Source of the DNA: Flavobacteriales bacterium | GTDB lineage: Bacteria; Bacteroidota; Bacteroidia; Flavobacteriales_F; PHOS-HE28 | Length of the DNA stretch: 64,000 nt | Assembly: GCA_016715895.1 (NCBI GenBank) | Contig: JADJXH010000004.1 | Coordinates: 744,001 to 808,000 of the forward strand | Direction: 5' to 3' | Shown here: positions 24,183 through 33,224 of the stretch, in pieces | Numbering within the stretch: the first letter of the stretch is position 1 | How the letters are laid out: each line of letters starts with the position of its first letter | Notes under the pieces: generated by a model | Seen by the model: the letters and a program-made list of their open reading frames with translations, nothing else | Told to the model about the DNA's origin: nothing | Database searches by the model: none | Translations under genes and position numbers: made by a program

Positions 24183-26632
24183 TGAAGTGCAGCCCCTCCT
24201 CGCTCCTCTTACTTGTGTTCGCCGCATTGGCGTGCCCGGCGCATGCACAACGGTTGCTCCCCTACGGTCAGGACATGGTGGGCACCTTGGGCATTAGCGA
24301 CATGGTCATCCATAACGGACGGCTTGTCGTGGGTGGGGGATTCAGCAGTTTCCTTGGGAATGTCCGTAACAACCTACAGGGTTGGGATGGTCAGAACCAC
24401 CACAATTATGTTGGTGCGTTCACCGGCCCATCCCAGCATGTGCGTGCACTGCAGATCTTCAACGGTGAGCTTGTGGCGGCCGGGAACGATGCCAGCCTAG
24501 GCCATGTGGCGCGATGGGATGGTGCGACCTGGCAGTCGCTCGGCGGCGGGCTCAACAGTACGGTCGTGGCCTTATGTCAGCATGGAGGCGACCTAGTAGC
24601 AGCCACCAGTGGGCACCAGGTGTATCGCTTGGTGGGCGGCACCTGGCAGACTCTGGGTCAGGCCTTCGATGCGGATGTGAGCGCACTGGCGTCCCATGGC
24701 GGTGAACTCTACGCGGCGGGTGGCTTCGTACAGGATGCGAACAGCATCCCTTTCCGGCGACTGGTACGTTGGGATGGGTCCGCTTGGCAGGAAGTGGGTG
24801 GTGGGCTCAACGGCGCGGCGCGCGGTCTGCTTTCCACCAATGCAGGACTGGTGGTGGCCGGCGGATTCACGAGCGACATGGCTGGAACGCTCGTTCTGCC
24901 CTTGTGGACCATCTGGGACGGCGTTTCATTCAGTGAGCCGACCGTCTCGTTGCCCGGTGCTACTCTTTTGAACGCGGTCTGCGCGCATCCCGCAGAGGGA
25001 TTTCTATTGGCCGGTATTCAGGAAGCGTTCTGGGTGCGGGATCAACAGGCCTTTCGGATCCGCTTCAGCAACCTGCGGGCGGCGCTGGCTTTTGGTGGAC
25101 GGAACCTGCTCGGCGGATTGGAAGGCCGGTCGTACGCCACATCGCGCTTGGTGGCCGAGTTGGCGGAGGGGGTGGACGAAGCCTATTTAGATGTGAATGA
25201 AGTGAAGGCCATGATCACCCCGTCAACCAATTTCTTCAACCGCGATGGGGCGCCTCAGTACGAAGTTCCCCAAGGGAGCGGGACCCACGCCGTGTTTTCT
25301 TCGTCGCCGTGGATTTGCGGGCGGGAACAAGGGATATTCCAGGTGGCGGCACCTAGGTTCGATGCTGTGGTCGCACCCCAGGCCGGACCGTATGCTACGG
25401 TGATGGACGAGTCATTCTTGGCGAAGTACCATCAAGTGTGGAAGGTGGATATACAGATGATCATGGACCACTTCCAGCACTGGAACGATCCCGGCTACAT
25501 CATTCCGCATGCCATCGCCACTTGGCCAGGCAATGGCGAAGTGGGGAATGGGGAACCGGCACAACTGGCGCCGTTTGCCGACCTGGATGCCGATGGTATC
25601 TACGAACCACAGAACGGCGAACATCCCGCATTCCCTGGTACACAAGCGGTGTACAGTATACTGCATGCGGAGCAGGCGATCAACAACATTCATCCGCTTA
25701 TCCCAGTGGATCTGCATGTGATGCATTATGCCTATGATGCACCGAACGACCCCGTGCTCAGCAACAGCACCATGGCCTCGGTGACCTTCGTGAACCGCGG
25801 TGCAACCGACTACGAAGATGTCCGCATGGGGGTGTTTACCGACTTCGACCTCGGCCACTTTGAGGATGATCATGTGGGGTGCGACTCGTTGCGGAGCATC
25901 GCATATGTCTACAACGGGGATGCGCTCGATGAGAGCAGCGTGAGCGGACCGGGCTACGGTACGGACCCGCCCGCCCAAGGGGTCGTGTTGTTGAACGCCT
26001 CGCTCAGCGCGCATCGGGCGTTGACAAACTCCGCGCTCTTGCCTGCTCCCACAATGGAGGACATGTTCTACGGGCTGGACATCGGGCAGCCGTTCACGCA
26101 GTTGGGCTACCCCAGCCATTTGGAGTACCCTGGAGGGTCGTGGACCGAAGCCAGTGCAGGCAACCCGCCTGGTGATCGACGGAGCGTGGCTACCATTGGG
26201 CCTTTCACCCTGGATGCCGGGGAGGGAGTGTGCCTGGACCTGGCATATGTGCATGCGCGGGCAAGTGGAGGAGGCCCGTCCGCCAGCGTGGACAGTCTCC
26301 TGGTGCGTGCCGAGGCGGTGCGCACCTGGTACGCCGGCACCCTGGGCTGTGCGGCCTCGCAGGGCGGCGGACAGTCCGTGGTTGGGCCTGAAGCGGCTCA
26401 GGTCGTCATATACCCCAATCCGGCGGAGGACTGGGTGACCCTGGAGTTCGACCGATCAGTTGCCGGAAGCATGGTGCAGCTGCTCGATCTCACGGGCCGC
26501 GTGCTTCTGCATGAGCAGATGCAGGGTGCACGACACGAGCTCTCCACGCGTGACCTCGCAGCGGGCACCTACCACGTGCGCATGGTCGGCCCGGGCCGAA
26601 TTGTCTCCGCCACACTGCTGGTGGCCCACTGA
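24182..26632 (+). CDS. T9SS type A cargo protein with beta-propeller N-half
   Basis: An 816-residue secreted protein. The signal peptide ends at about residue 22 (CPAHA/QRL). Residues 25-300 contain repeats of the kind GGELYAAGGFVQD, VVAGGFTSDM and WDGSAWQEVGGGLN, a Kelch-like propeller often seen in Bacteroidota cargo. A middle region with DLDADGIYEPQNGEHPAFPG recalls a conserved domain of unknown function in such proteins. The last 75 residues are a T9SS sorting domain (VVIYPNPAEDWVTLEF to GTYHVRMVGPG). The IS256 element sits directly before its ATG, separating it from its former upstream region at 22690-22780. Base composition is less G+C-rich than most neighbours. Confidence 0.88.
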   Translation: MKCSPSSLLLLVFAALACPAHAQRLLPYGQDMVGTLGISDMVIHNGRLVVGGGFSSFLGNVRNNLQGWDGQNHHNYVGAFTGPSQHVRALQIFNGELVAAGNDASLGHVARWDGATWQSLGGGLNSTVVALCQHGGDLVAATSGHQVYRLVGGTWQTLGQAFDADVSALASHGGELYAAGGFVQDANSIPFRRLVRWDGSAWQEVGGGLNGAARGLLSTNAGLVVAGGFTSDMAGTLVLPLWTIWDGVSFSEPTVSLPGATLLNAVCAHPAEGFLLAGIQEAFWVRDQQAFRIRFSNLRAALAFGGRNLLGGLEGRSYATSRLVAELAEGVDEAYLDVNEVKAMITPSTNFFNRDGAPQYEVPQGSGTHAVFSSSPWICGREQGIFQVAAPRFDAVVAPQAGPYATVMDESFLAKYHQVWKVDIQMIMDHFQHWNDPGYIIPHAIATWPGNGEVGNGEPAQLAPFADLDADGIYEPQNGEHPAFPGTQAVYSILHAEQAINNIHPLIPVDLHVMHYAYDAPNDPVLSNSTMASVTFVNRGATDYEDVRMGVFTDFDLGHFEDDHVGCDSLRSIAYVYNGDALDESSVSGPGYGTDPPAQGVVLLNASLSAHRALTNSALLPAPTMEDMFYGLDIGQPFTQLGYPSHLEYPGGSWTEASAGNPPGDRRSVATIGPFTLDAGEGVCLDLAYVHARASGGGPSASVDSLLVRAEAVRTWYAGTLGCAASQGGGQSVVGPEAAQVVIYPNPAEDWVTLEFDRSVAGSMVQLLDLTGRVLLHEQMQGARHELSTRDLAAGTYHVRMVGPGRIVSATLLVAH

Positions 26633-26648
26633 CGCCTAAGCGGACCGT

Positions 26649-28409
26649 TCACCGCAGCACCACGCGCTGCACGGCGCGCACCCCGGCCGCATCGCTCACC
26701 TCCAGCAGGTAGCTGCCCGCCGGGGTGCCGCGCAGGTCCAGGTCGACCGCCTCGCCGGGTGCAAGCTCCACCGGCAGTTGGCGCGTCGTGCGGCCGCCCA
26801 GGTCGAGCAGGCGCAGGAGGCCGCGCCCGCGGCTCAATCCTGTGGTCAACAGGGTGAAGCGGCCATCGCTGGGCACGGGGAAGACCCGCAGGCGCGCACC
26901 ATCGGCCACCTCCGCAACGCCCACGGTGACCAGCTCGTACGTGGCCTCCAGGGTGCAGCCGTCCACGGTGGTCGCCGTCACGGTGTAGAGCCCATCACCC
27001 TGGCTGAACACGAAGGCACCGTCCGCATTGGGGAGTACCGTGCCGTTGTAGGTCCAGGCGTAGGTGCTGAAGCCGTTGTCCGTGAAGAGCACACCGGCGT
27101 CGTAGGTGATGGCGATCACCGGGCAGACCACGAGGGTGTCGCTGGTGCCGCCGCATCCGAAGCCGTTCACGCCCGTGGCCCAGTAGCTGCCGGCGCCCAG
27201 CGCCTGGATGCACAGACCCGATCCCGGCAGCGTGTCGCCGTCCAGGTACCACACCACGCTCACGAGGGTGGTGTCCGTGAGGCAGAGCGTCTGGGTGAGC
27301 TCGCTGTAGCTCAGCGTCATGTCCGGAACGCCATACACCACCACCACATCGGTGTCGTGGAACACCTGCTGCACGCTTTCGGTGACCACCAGGCTGCCCA
27401 CCGTGCCGCCGGCGATGCTGAAGGGATAGGTGCCAGCGCCGTTCAGCGGCAGGTTGTAGGTGCCCAGCGCATCGTCCTGGCTCACCGGGTCCTCGTCGAA
27501 GAAGGCGATGGAGTATGGGCCGTCGTTCAGCGGCAGGCCGAGACCGGTCCAGGTGGCGTTGTCGGTGTCGTCCTGGGTGCTGCCGGTCACGGACTGGCCG
27601 TTGCCGTCGGTGAGCACGAAGTACAGGTCGGGGCTGCCCGTGCAGCCCACCAAGGGCAGGTCGGGCTCCTCCACATCACCGCACCAGTTCTCGTTCACGC
27701 TCACCAGCGTCGCCGCGTCCAGGGTGTAGCCGCCGATGGTGGTGGCGAGGGTGGTGGTGTAGGTGCCGGGCTGGTCGTAGGTCACCGGTGGCGGCGTGGG
27801 GCCCGTCGCGGTCTGGCCACCGCCGAAGTCCCAGCTGTGCGTGGTGGGGTCCGGGCTGCCGTCGATCAGCGCGGTGTAGGCCACCGTGACGGGCGCGCAG
27901 CCGGTGCTGGGGGTGAAGCTGAAGCCGGTGTTGCCCCCCGTGCCGTGCAGCACGTTCAGCAGCACCGCGAAGCTCTCGGGCACGCTCACCTGGATGCCGT
28001 TCAACGACACCTGCGCCAGGATGTCGATGGTGATGGCGTAGGTGCCTGCGCCGAGCGCGGTGCCGCAGATGCGCGCGCAGCCGAACTGGGCCTGTTGCGG
28101 GTAGTACACCCCGAGCGGATCGCTGGTCTCGATGGCCAGGCCGAAGGGCACGCCGGTGATGCCGGTGATGGTCATCTGCTCGAAGTCCACCGTGAAGCCG
28201 GTGCCGGGGTCGGTGAAGGAGGGCGGCAGCCAGAAGGTGAGGTCGGCCTGGTAGGGCACCCCGGCCGTGGCGTCGGGCGGCTGCAGCGGGCACAGCGTGG
28301 GATAGGCGGGGCTCACCGTGCAGCTGCTGTCGGGCGCACAGCCGGGGCATTGCCCGCGGGCGATGGTGGCGAGGAACAGCAGGAGCGCGGGGGCGATGAG
28401 GCGCAGCAT
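26649..28409 (-). CDS. T9SS type A cargo protein with PKD domain
   Basis: A 586-residue exported protein. The signal peptide ends at about residue 19 (IARG/QCP) and is followed by a Cys-rich segment. A PKD-like domain follows around residues 165-240 (GCAPVTVAYTALIDGSPDPT, WDFGGGQTATG). Ig-like stretches with regularly spaced cysteines lead to a type A sorting domain in the last 80 residues (LRVFPVPSDGRFTLLT to GSYLLEVSDAAGVRAVQR). Its substrate is not evident. The ATG giving MLRLIAPALL is chosen for the signal peptide; a TATCTTGG -7 element lies 17 bases upstream. It converges with the cargo gene on the plus strand, 16 bases apart. Confidence 0.88.
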   Translation of the reverse strand: MLRLIAPALLLFLATIARGQCPGCAPDSSCTVSPAYPTLCPLQPPDATAGVPYQADLTFWLPPSFTDPGTGFTVDFEQMTITGITGVPFGLAIETSDPLGVYYPQQAQFGCARICGTALGAGTYAITIDILAQVSLNGIQVSVPESFAVLLNVLHGTGGNTGFSFTPSTGCAPVTVAYTALIDGSPDPTTHSWDFGGGQTATGPTPPPVTYDQPGTYTTTLATTIGGYTLDAATLVSVNENWCGDVEEPDLPLVGCTGSPDLYFVLTDGNGQSVTGSTQDDTDNATWTGLGLPLNDGPYSIAFFDEDPVSQDDALGTYNLPLNGAGTYPFSIAGGTVGSLVVTESVQQVFHDTDVVVVYGVPDMTLSYSELTQTLCLTDTTLVSVVWYLDGDTLPGSGLCIQALGAGSYWATGVNGFGCGGTSDTLVVCPVIAITYDAGVLFTDNGFSTYAWTYNGTVLPNADGAFVFSQGDGLYTVTATTVDGCTLEATYELVTVGVAEVADGARLRVFPVPSDGRFTLLTTGLSRGRGLLRLLDLGGRTTRQLPVELAPGEAVDLDLRGTPAGSYLLEVSDAAGVRAVQRVVLR

Positions 28410-28472
28410 GGGGTGCGGGTGGTCGCCCAAGATATCCGGATCGGGCTCAACGGCTCCGTGAACCGACCGGGC

Positions 28473-29609
28473 TCACTTCGCTTCGTACCGCGTGGTGTTG
28501 GGGTGGAAGGTGCGCCAGCTGTGCCAGAATTCTTGGTTGATCGGGATGTTGTTCTGCTCGAACAGTCTCTGTACCTCTCCGGTCGCTTGGTCCTCGATGA
28601 TCTCGACCAACTTGATACCGAATGCGGAACAGTCGAGTGGTCCAGGACCATGGGTTAATAGGACGCTGTCTCCTCCAAGTGTGTCGCCGATAATGGTGTC
28701 TCGTACAAGCTCATTCCAATCATACGCCCGCGCCACGCCTTTATGCACCACCCCCACCACCCAACTCTTCGGCTGCCAGCTTGCGGTGTCGCGGCCTTCG
28801 AGCGAGGAAGCCATGGTGCCCTCGTCGTAGTCTTTCAGCCCTTCATATTCCTTGGTGAACGCAGGATCGGGCTGCATCACCAGTCCTTGCTGGTGAAAAC
28901 GTGCGAACGCGCCGCGCGTCATCTGCATGCACGGCACCTCGGCCAGCACGGCGCCCTTCAGCGGGCCCGCGATGCACTCCCCGTTCACCTGCCGCCACCA
29001 GCTGCCCGTGCGGCTGTCCTCGAATAGCGCGTTGAAATGGTCCATGCCCACCAGGCGGAAGGTCTCCGGCTGGCCGTTCACCACCGGGCTGAAGGCGCGG
29101 CCCGTGCGGCACACGGTGCAGTAGGTGATCATCACCGCCTCACCGCCGATGGTGTCGAGCACCTGGTGGTGGTAGCCGATGAGCTCGATGGGGTAAGCAC
29201 GGGCCTCACCGTTGCGTTCCACCGCGAGCACCAGGTCGTTCGCTTCGCCAGCGTCCTGTGTCACAGCCGCCATCACCTTGTGCTCCACCGGCAGGAACAT
29301 CGTGTCGGCCATGAACCTGAAGTTGAACAGGGTGAACACGGTGGCGGCCAGGGCCAGCGGCAGCAGCACCGCGATGCGCTTCAGCCAGCCGCCGTTCCGC
29401 AGGTAGTGAAGCGAGGGGCCCGCCACCAGCGCCAGACCCAGCAGCCGCAGCCACCACACGTTGTGGTGCAGCCAGTAGGCGAGGTTCACCTGCCGCAGGT
29501 CCGTGGCCACATCCTCCTGGCTGCCGGGGAAGGGCATGATGAAGTAGACCCTCAGGAACTCGGGTATGATGAGCAGGAGGCAGCCTGCAAACAGGAGCAG
29601 CGGACGCAT
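28473..29609 (-). CDS. DUF3179-domain membrane protein
   Basis: A 378-residue protein. Three to four hydrophobic segments lie at the N-terminus (about 1-25, 50-67, 78-97), followed by a large domain carrying MITYCTVCRTGRAFSPVVNG and a second block FRLVGMDHFNALFEDSRTGSWW, the hallmark of DUF3179. The family has no proven activity; the conserved Cys pair suggests a redox or metal role. The last third of the gene (28473-28740) is noticeably richer in A and T than the rest, but the reading frame continues cleanly to KTTRYEAK-like NTTRYEAK. The start lies 4 bases after a TAGCTTGC box. Confidence 0.82.
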   Translation of the reverse strand: MRPLLLFAGCLLLIIPEFLRVYFIMPFPGSQEDVATDLRQVNLAYWLHHNVWWLRLLGLALVAGPSLHYLRNGGWLKRIAVLLPLALAATVFTLFNFRFMADTMFLPVEHKVMAAVTQDAGEANDLVLAVERNGEARAYPIELIGYHHQVLDTIGGEAVMITYCTVCRTGRAFSPVVNGQPETFRLVGMDHFNALFEDSRTGSWWRQVNGECIAGPLKGAVLAEVPCMQMTRGAFARFHQQGLVMQPDPAFTKEYEGLKDYDEGTMASSLEGRDTASWQPKSWVVGVVHKGVARAYDWNELVRDTIIGDTLGGDSVLLTHGPGPLDCSAFGIKLVEIIEDQATGEVQRLFEQNNIPINQEFWHSWRTFHPNTTRYEAK

Positions 29610-29693
29610 GGCGGCAAGCTAGGTGCGGTGTGGTCCGGCCGGTGGGCCGCAAGGACGAACGGCCCGATCGGATCCACCGGACCGGCCTCCGGA

Positions 29694-29701
29694 TATCTTC
29701 G
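29694..29701 (+). promoter_or_regulatory. -7 element of the SGNH-like gene
   Basis: TATCTTCG, 6 bases before the ATG. This is a close match to the local consensus. Confidence 0.5.
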
Positions 29702-29707
29702 CCGGCC

Positions 29708-31024
29708 ATGGCATGGCGCAAGAGGCTGGTGAACGTGCTGCTGCTGGTGGGGTCCACGACGCTGGCGCTGCTCGCGGCCGAATGGGTCTACCGGCGCATG
29801 CTGTTCAGCACGCAGCCCGCCTTCGCCAAGCTGCGCGACGCGAACCTGTACGCCGACTCCTTCAACGAGGCCGACCACTGGAAGCTGTACACCCTCTTCG
29901 GGGGGGAGTACCGTCCACCCGAGGACCCGCACCCCCTGCTGGGCTGGCGCGGCGCGTTCAAGGCCAAGAGCCTGCTGCATGACGATGCCCGGAGCGTCGG
30001 GGCCAAGCGGCCCGTGCTGCTCTACGGCGACAGCTACGCGCAATGCATGCCGGAGGTGCGTTGCTTCCAGGACCTGCTGAACACCGACACGTTGTTCAAC
30101 CGGGAGCATCACCTGCTCAACTACGGGGTGGGCGGCTACGGCGTGGACCAGATCACCTTGCTGTTCGAGCAGACCTTCCTGCGCTACGACCGACCCTTCG
30201 TGGTGTTCAGCCTGATGGTGAGCGACATGGACCGCTCGCCGCTGGACTGGCGCACGGGGCAGAAACCCTGGTTCGCGCTGGAAGGTGATGGACTGCGCCT
30301 GCAGGGCGTGCCCATCGACCCCGACCCGGACCACTACCTCGCCACGCATCCGGTCACCATCGGCTCCTACCTGTGGCGGCGGTTCCTGTTCAGCCCCGCC
30401 AACGTGCTCCCGGCCTGGGCCAACGACCGGTTGAAGGGCTGGTCGGCGCACACCGCGCACAAGCAGGAGCTCAACACCCGTATCCTGGACCGGGCCATCG
30501 AGCGGCTGAAGGCCAGCCGGGTCGACTTCGTGGTGCTGGTGTTCCACTACCTGACGCCGGACCAGGAGGAGTGGATGGTGGGGCGCGAGGACAACTGGCG
30601 CGACCGCCTGCTCCGCGAGCGGCTCACGCACCATGAGGTGCCGACCATCTGGAGCAAGGACCTGATCCTGGCGGACCCGGCGTGGACCGGCAGCAACCTC
30701 GACACGTACATGCTGCTGGACAACGGGCATCCCACCACCTACTTCAACACGCTGATCGCCGCGGAGATCCGGAAGCATGTGCTGGAGGCGGCGGGCCACA
30801 GGGATCCACGGCGGCCGCTCTTCGCCCCGCCCACCTACGTGGACATGATGGAGCGCACCGCGCAGGCCATCCGGCAGGACAGTGCGTGGCTGGCCTCGGT
30901 GCGGACGAACGCCGAGCGCGACGGCCAGGCGCTGGAGGACCGCATCCTCGAGGAGGCCTGGTTCGTGGTGCGCGAGGACCTCGACGTCACCGGCGAGGCC
31001 ATCCGGGCCTACACGCGCCCCTGA
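29708..31024 (+). CDS. membrane-anchored SGNH-hydrolase-like protein
   Basis: A 438-residue protein with one N-terminal membrane helix (about 6-24) and a large extracytoplasmic domain. VLLYGDSYAQC resembles the nucleophile block of SGNH hydrolases, with Ser in GDS. MLLDNGHPTTYFN provides the Asp-x-x-His pair near the C-terminal end of the fold, here DNGH, and LNYGVGGYGVDQI a glycine block. Such proteins modify or deacylate surface polysaccharides, but the substrate is unknown. It stands alone, divergent from the DUF3179 gene, with a -7 element 6 bases before the ATG. Confidence 0.75.
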   Translation: MAWRKRLVNVLLLVGSTTLALLAAEWVYRRMLFSTQPAFAKLRDANLYADSFNEADHWKLYTLFGGEYRPPEDPHPLLGWRGAFKAKSLLHDDARSVGAKRPVLLYGDSYAQCMPEVRCFQDLLNTDTLFNREHHLLNYGVGGYGVDQITLLFEQTFLRYDRPFVVFSLMVSDMDRSPLDWRTGQKPWFALEGDGLRLQGVPIDPDPDHYLATHPVTIGSYLWRRFLFSPANVLPAWANDRLKGWSAHTAHKQELNTRILDRAIERLKASRVDFVVLVFHYLTPDQEEWMVGREDNWRDRLLRERLTHHEVPTIWSKDLILADPAWTGSNLDTYMLLDNGHPTTYFNTLIAAEIRKHVLEAAGHRDPRRPLFAPPTYVDMMERTAQAIRQDSAWLASVRTNAERDGQALEDRILEEAWFVVREDLDVTGEAIRAYTRP

Positions 31025-31110
31025 CCGGCACCCGCTACCTTCGCGCGCCTGTCCGACCCCGCGTCCGGCCCATGCCACCGGAGCGCACGTGCGGATGAGC
31101 CCTTGATCCC

Positions 31111-32649
31111 ATGTCCGTTCGAGTTCGCTTCGCCCCCAGCCCCACCGGCCCCCTGCACATGGGCGGTGTGCGCACGGCCCTGTACAACGTCCTGTTCGCC
31201 CGTAAGCACGGCGGGCAGTTCCTGCTCCGCATCGAGGACACCGACCAGCAGCGCTTCGTGCCGGGTGCCGAGGCGTACATCCGCGAAGCGCTGGACTGGT
31301 GCGGGCTGACCCCGGACGAGAGCCCGTGGACGGGCGGGCCGGACGGTCCATACCGCCAGAGCGAGCGCAAGGCGATGTACCGGCAGTACGCCGAGCAGCT
31401 CCTCGCCGCGGACAAGGCCTACTACGCCTTCGACACGCCCGAGGAACTGGAGGCCATGCGGGCCCGCCTTCAGGCCGCCGGTGTGGCGGCCCCGGCCTAC
31501 AACGCGGTGACCCGCGAACACATGAAGAACTCCCTCAGTCTGAGCGCGGACGAGGTGAAGGCCCGCCTCGATGCCGGTGAGCCTTATGTGGTGCGTCTGA
31601 AGGTGCCGCGTCACCAGGAAGTACGCTTCGAGGACCTGATCCGCGGATGGGTGGTGGTGCACAGCGCCAACATCGACGACAAGGTGCTATTCAAGAGCGA
31701 CGGCATGCCCACCTACCATCTGGCCAACATCGTGGACGACCACCTCATGCGGATCACGCATGTGATCCGCGGGGAGGAGTGGCTGCCCAGCGCACCCCTG
31801 CATGTGCTGCTCTACGAGGCCTTCGGGTGGGAGCGTCCCGCCTTCGCCCACCTGCCGCTGATCCTGAAGCCCGACGGCAACGGCAAGCTCAGCAAGCGCG
31901 ACGGCGATCGCCTCGGCTTCCCGGTGTTCCCGCTCGACTGGCACGACCCCTCCAGCGGTGAGAAGAGCAGCGGCTACCGCGAGCGCGGCTACTACCCCGA
32001 GGCCTTCATCAACATGCTGGCCCTGCTGGGCTGGAACCCTGGCGGCGATCAGGAGCTCATGAGCATGGCCGAGATGACCGCTCTGTTCGATCTGGGTCGG
32101 GTGCACAAGGGCGGCGCCCGCTTCGATCCGGAGAAGACCAAGTGGTTCAATCAGCAATACCTGCGCAGGCAGCCCGATGCCGTGCTGGGCGGGCAGCTGC
32201 TCGAACGCCTGAGGACCGCGAAGGGCATCGACACCACTGCGGACCGGGCCACGCACGCCGCCGCCCTGCTGAAGGAGCGCGCCACCTTCGTGGACGACAT
32301 GCTCGAGGGGCTGTACCTGTTCACGGAGGGCTCGCCGCTGACGGGTAACGCAGAGGCCGAGGCGGAGCTGCGGAAACGCTGGAAGAGCGAGGCCGCCCCG
32401 GCGCTCGAGGCCTACATCGCCAAGCTTGAAGGCATGGCCGAGCTGACGCCCGCCACCCTGGAGGCCGCCTTCAACGACGTGCTCGCCGCCCAGGGCCTCA
32501 AGGTGGGCCAGGTGATGCCGCTGTACCGCCTGTTCGTGGCGGGCCGCATGCAAGGGCCGGGCATGTTCGATGTGAGCGTGTTGCTGGGCCGCAACGAAGT
32601 GGTGGCCCGCCTGAAGGCCGGACTGGAGCACTGCCGCGCATGGGACTGA
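31111..32649 (+). CDS. gltX: glutamate--tRNA ligase
   Basis: A 512-residue class I synthetase of normal length. The HIGH-type motif lies in PSPTGPLHMGGVRTAL (residues 10-25) and the KMSKS-type motif in KLSKRDGDR (258-266); both are intact. The insert RIEDTDQQR (glutamate binding) is present. It charges tRNA-Glu. No GatCAB genes are in this window, so whether it also charges tRNA-Gln is not shown. A TACCTTCG box lies at 31036-31043, 67 bases before the ATG. The gene overlaps folB by 10 bases. Confidence 0.96.
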   Translation: MSVRVRFAPSPTGPLHMGGVRTALYNVLFARKHGGQFLLRIEDTDQQRFVPGAEAYIREALDWCGLTPDESPWTGGPDGPYRQSERKAMYRQYAEQLLAADKAYYAFDTPEELEAMRARLQAAGVAAPAYNAVTREHMKNSLSLSADEVKARLDAGEPYVVRLKVPRHQEVRFEDLIRGWVVVHSANIDDKVLFKSDGMPTYHLANIVDDHLMRITHVIRGEEWLPSAPLHVLLYEAFGWERPAFAHLPLILKPDGNGKLSKRDGDRLGFPVFPLDWHDPSSGEKSSGYRERGYYPEAFINMLALLGWNPGGDQELMSMAEMTALFDLGRVHKGGARFDPEKTKWFNQQYLRRQPDAVLGGQLLERLRTAKGIDTTADRATHAAALLKERATFVDDMLEGLYLFTEGSPLTGNAEAEAELRKRWKSEAAPALEAYIAKLEGMAELTPATLEAAFNDVLAAQGLKVGQVMPLYRLFVAGRMQGPGMFDVSVLLGRNEVVARLKAGLEHCRAWD

Positions 32650-32990
32650 TCGAGGTGAACGGCATCCGGGTGTTCGCCTACCACGGCTGCCTGGAGGAGG
32701 AGGCCCGCATCGGCGGTCGATACCGTGTGGACGTGCACGTGCAGGGCGATCTGGCGCGGGCCGAGGCCAGCGATGCCCTGGGCGACACCATCGATTATGG
32801 CCGCATCACCGCGCTGGTGAAGGAGGCGATGGCCCAGCGCAGCCGCCTGATCGAGCATGTGGGCCGCCGCATCCTGCACGCGCTGCAGCGCGAATGGCCG
32901 GGTCCGTACCGCTGGCGCGTGCGTGTGGAGAAGGAGGCCCCGCCGGTGAACGGCGATGTGGACCACGTGGCGTACACGGTGGAGGGTTAG
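32640..32990 (+). CDS. folB: dihydroneopterin aldolase
   Basis: A 116-residue enzyme of usual size. IRVFAYHGCLEEEARIGGRY carries the conserved Tyr-His-Gly and Glu residues that bind the pterin. DTIDYGRITALVKEAM follows, and the catalytic Lys lies in VEKEAPPVNGDVDHVAY. It splits dihydroneopterin to hydroxymethyl-dihydropterin and glycolaldehyde in folate synthesis. It overlaps the end of gltX, so co-translation is expected, and is followed by tRNA-Cys. Confidence 0.95.
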   Translation: MGLIEVNGIRVFAYHGCLEEEARIGGRYRVDVHVQGDLARAEASDALGDTIDYGRITALVKEAMAQRSRLIEHVGRRILHALQREWPGPYRWRVRVEKEAPPVNGDVDHVAYTVEG

Positions 32991-33010
32991 CCCGCCTCGC
33001 GCCCTTCGCC

Positions 33011-33018
33011 TATCTTCG
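33011..33018 (+). promoter_or_regulatory. -7 element of tRNA-Cys
   Basis: TATCTTCG, 27 bases before the tRNA. It is useful support for the motif because no start codon or leader is involved. Confidence 0.5.
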
Positions 33019-33045
33019 CGGCCGCCCGCTCACGGGCAGCTTCAG

Positions 33046-33116
33046 GGTCACGTGGCCGAGTGGCTAGGCAGAGGTCTGCAAAACCTCGTACAGCGGTTCG
33101 ACTCCGCTCGTGACCT
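33046..33116 (+). tRNA. tRNA-Cys (GCA)
   Basis: A 7-bp acceptor stem (GGTCACG with CGTGACC), a D arm, an anticodon stem GAGGT/ACCTC with loop CTGCAAA (anticodon GCA) and a T arm with loop TTCGACT are all visible. The discriminator base is U, as expected for tRNA-Cys. CCA is not encoded. Confidence 0.95.
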
Positions 33117-33120
33117 CCGA

Positions 33121-33153
33121 CAGGATCCCCCGCCACCGGGGGATCCTGCTTTT
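33121..33153 (+). terminator. rho-independent terminator after tRNA-Cys
   Basis: A perfect 11-bp stem (33121-33131 with 33138-33148) around GCCACC is followed by CTTTT. It starts 4 bases after the tRNA. Confidence 0.9.
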
Positions 33154-33224
33154 CGGCCCGTCGCTACCTTGTGCCGGACAACGATCGGCCCCGTTCCGCG
33201 TTAGGTGTGCGCCCGTTCCCGACC

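Noticed and set aside
32335..32350. Other GTAAC strings (for example 7144, 23024, 32343, 48630) as extra ECF promoters
   Set aside because: They lie inside coding regions and lack a CCGTCC box at 15-16 bases.
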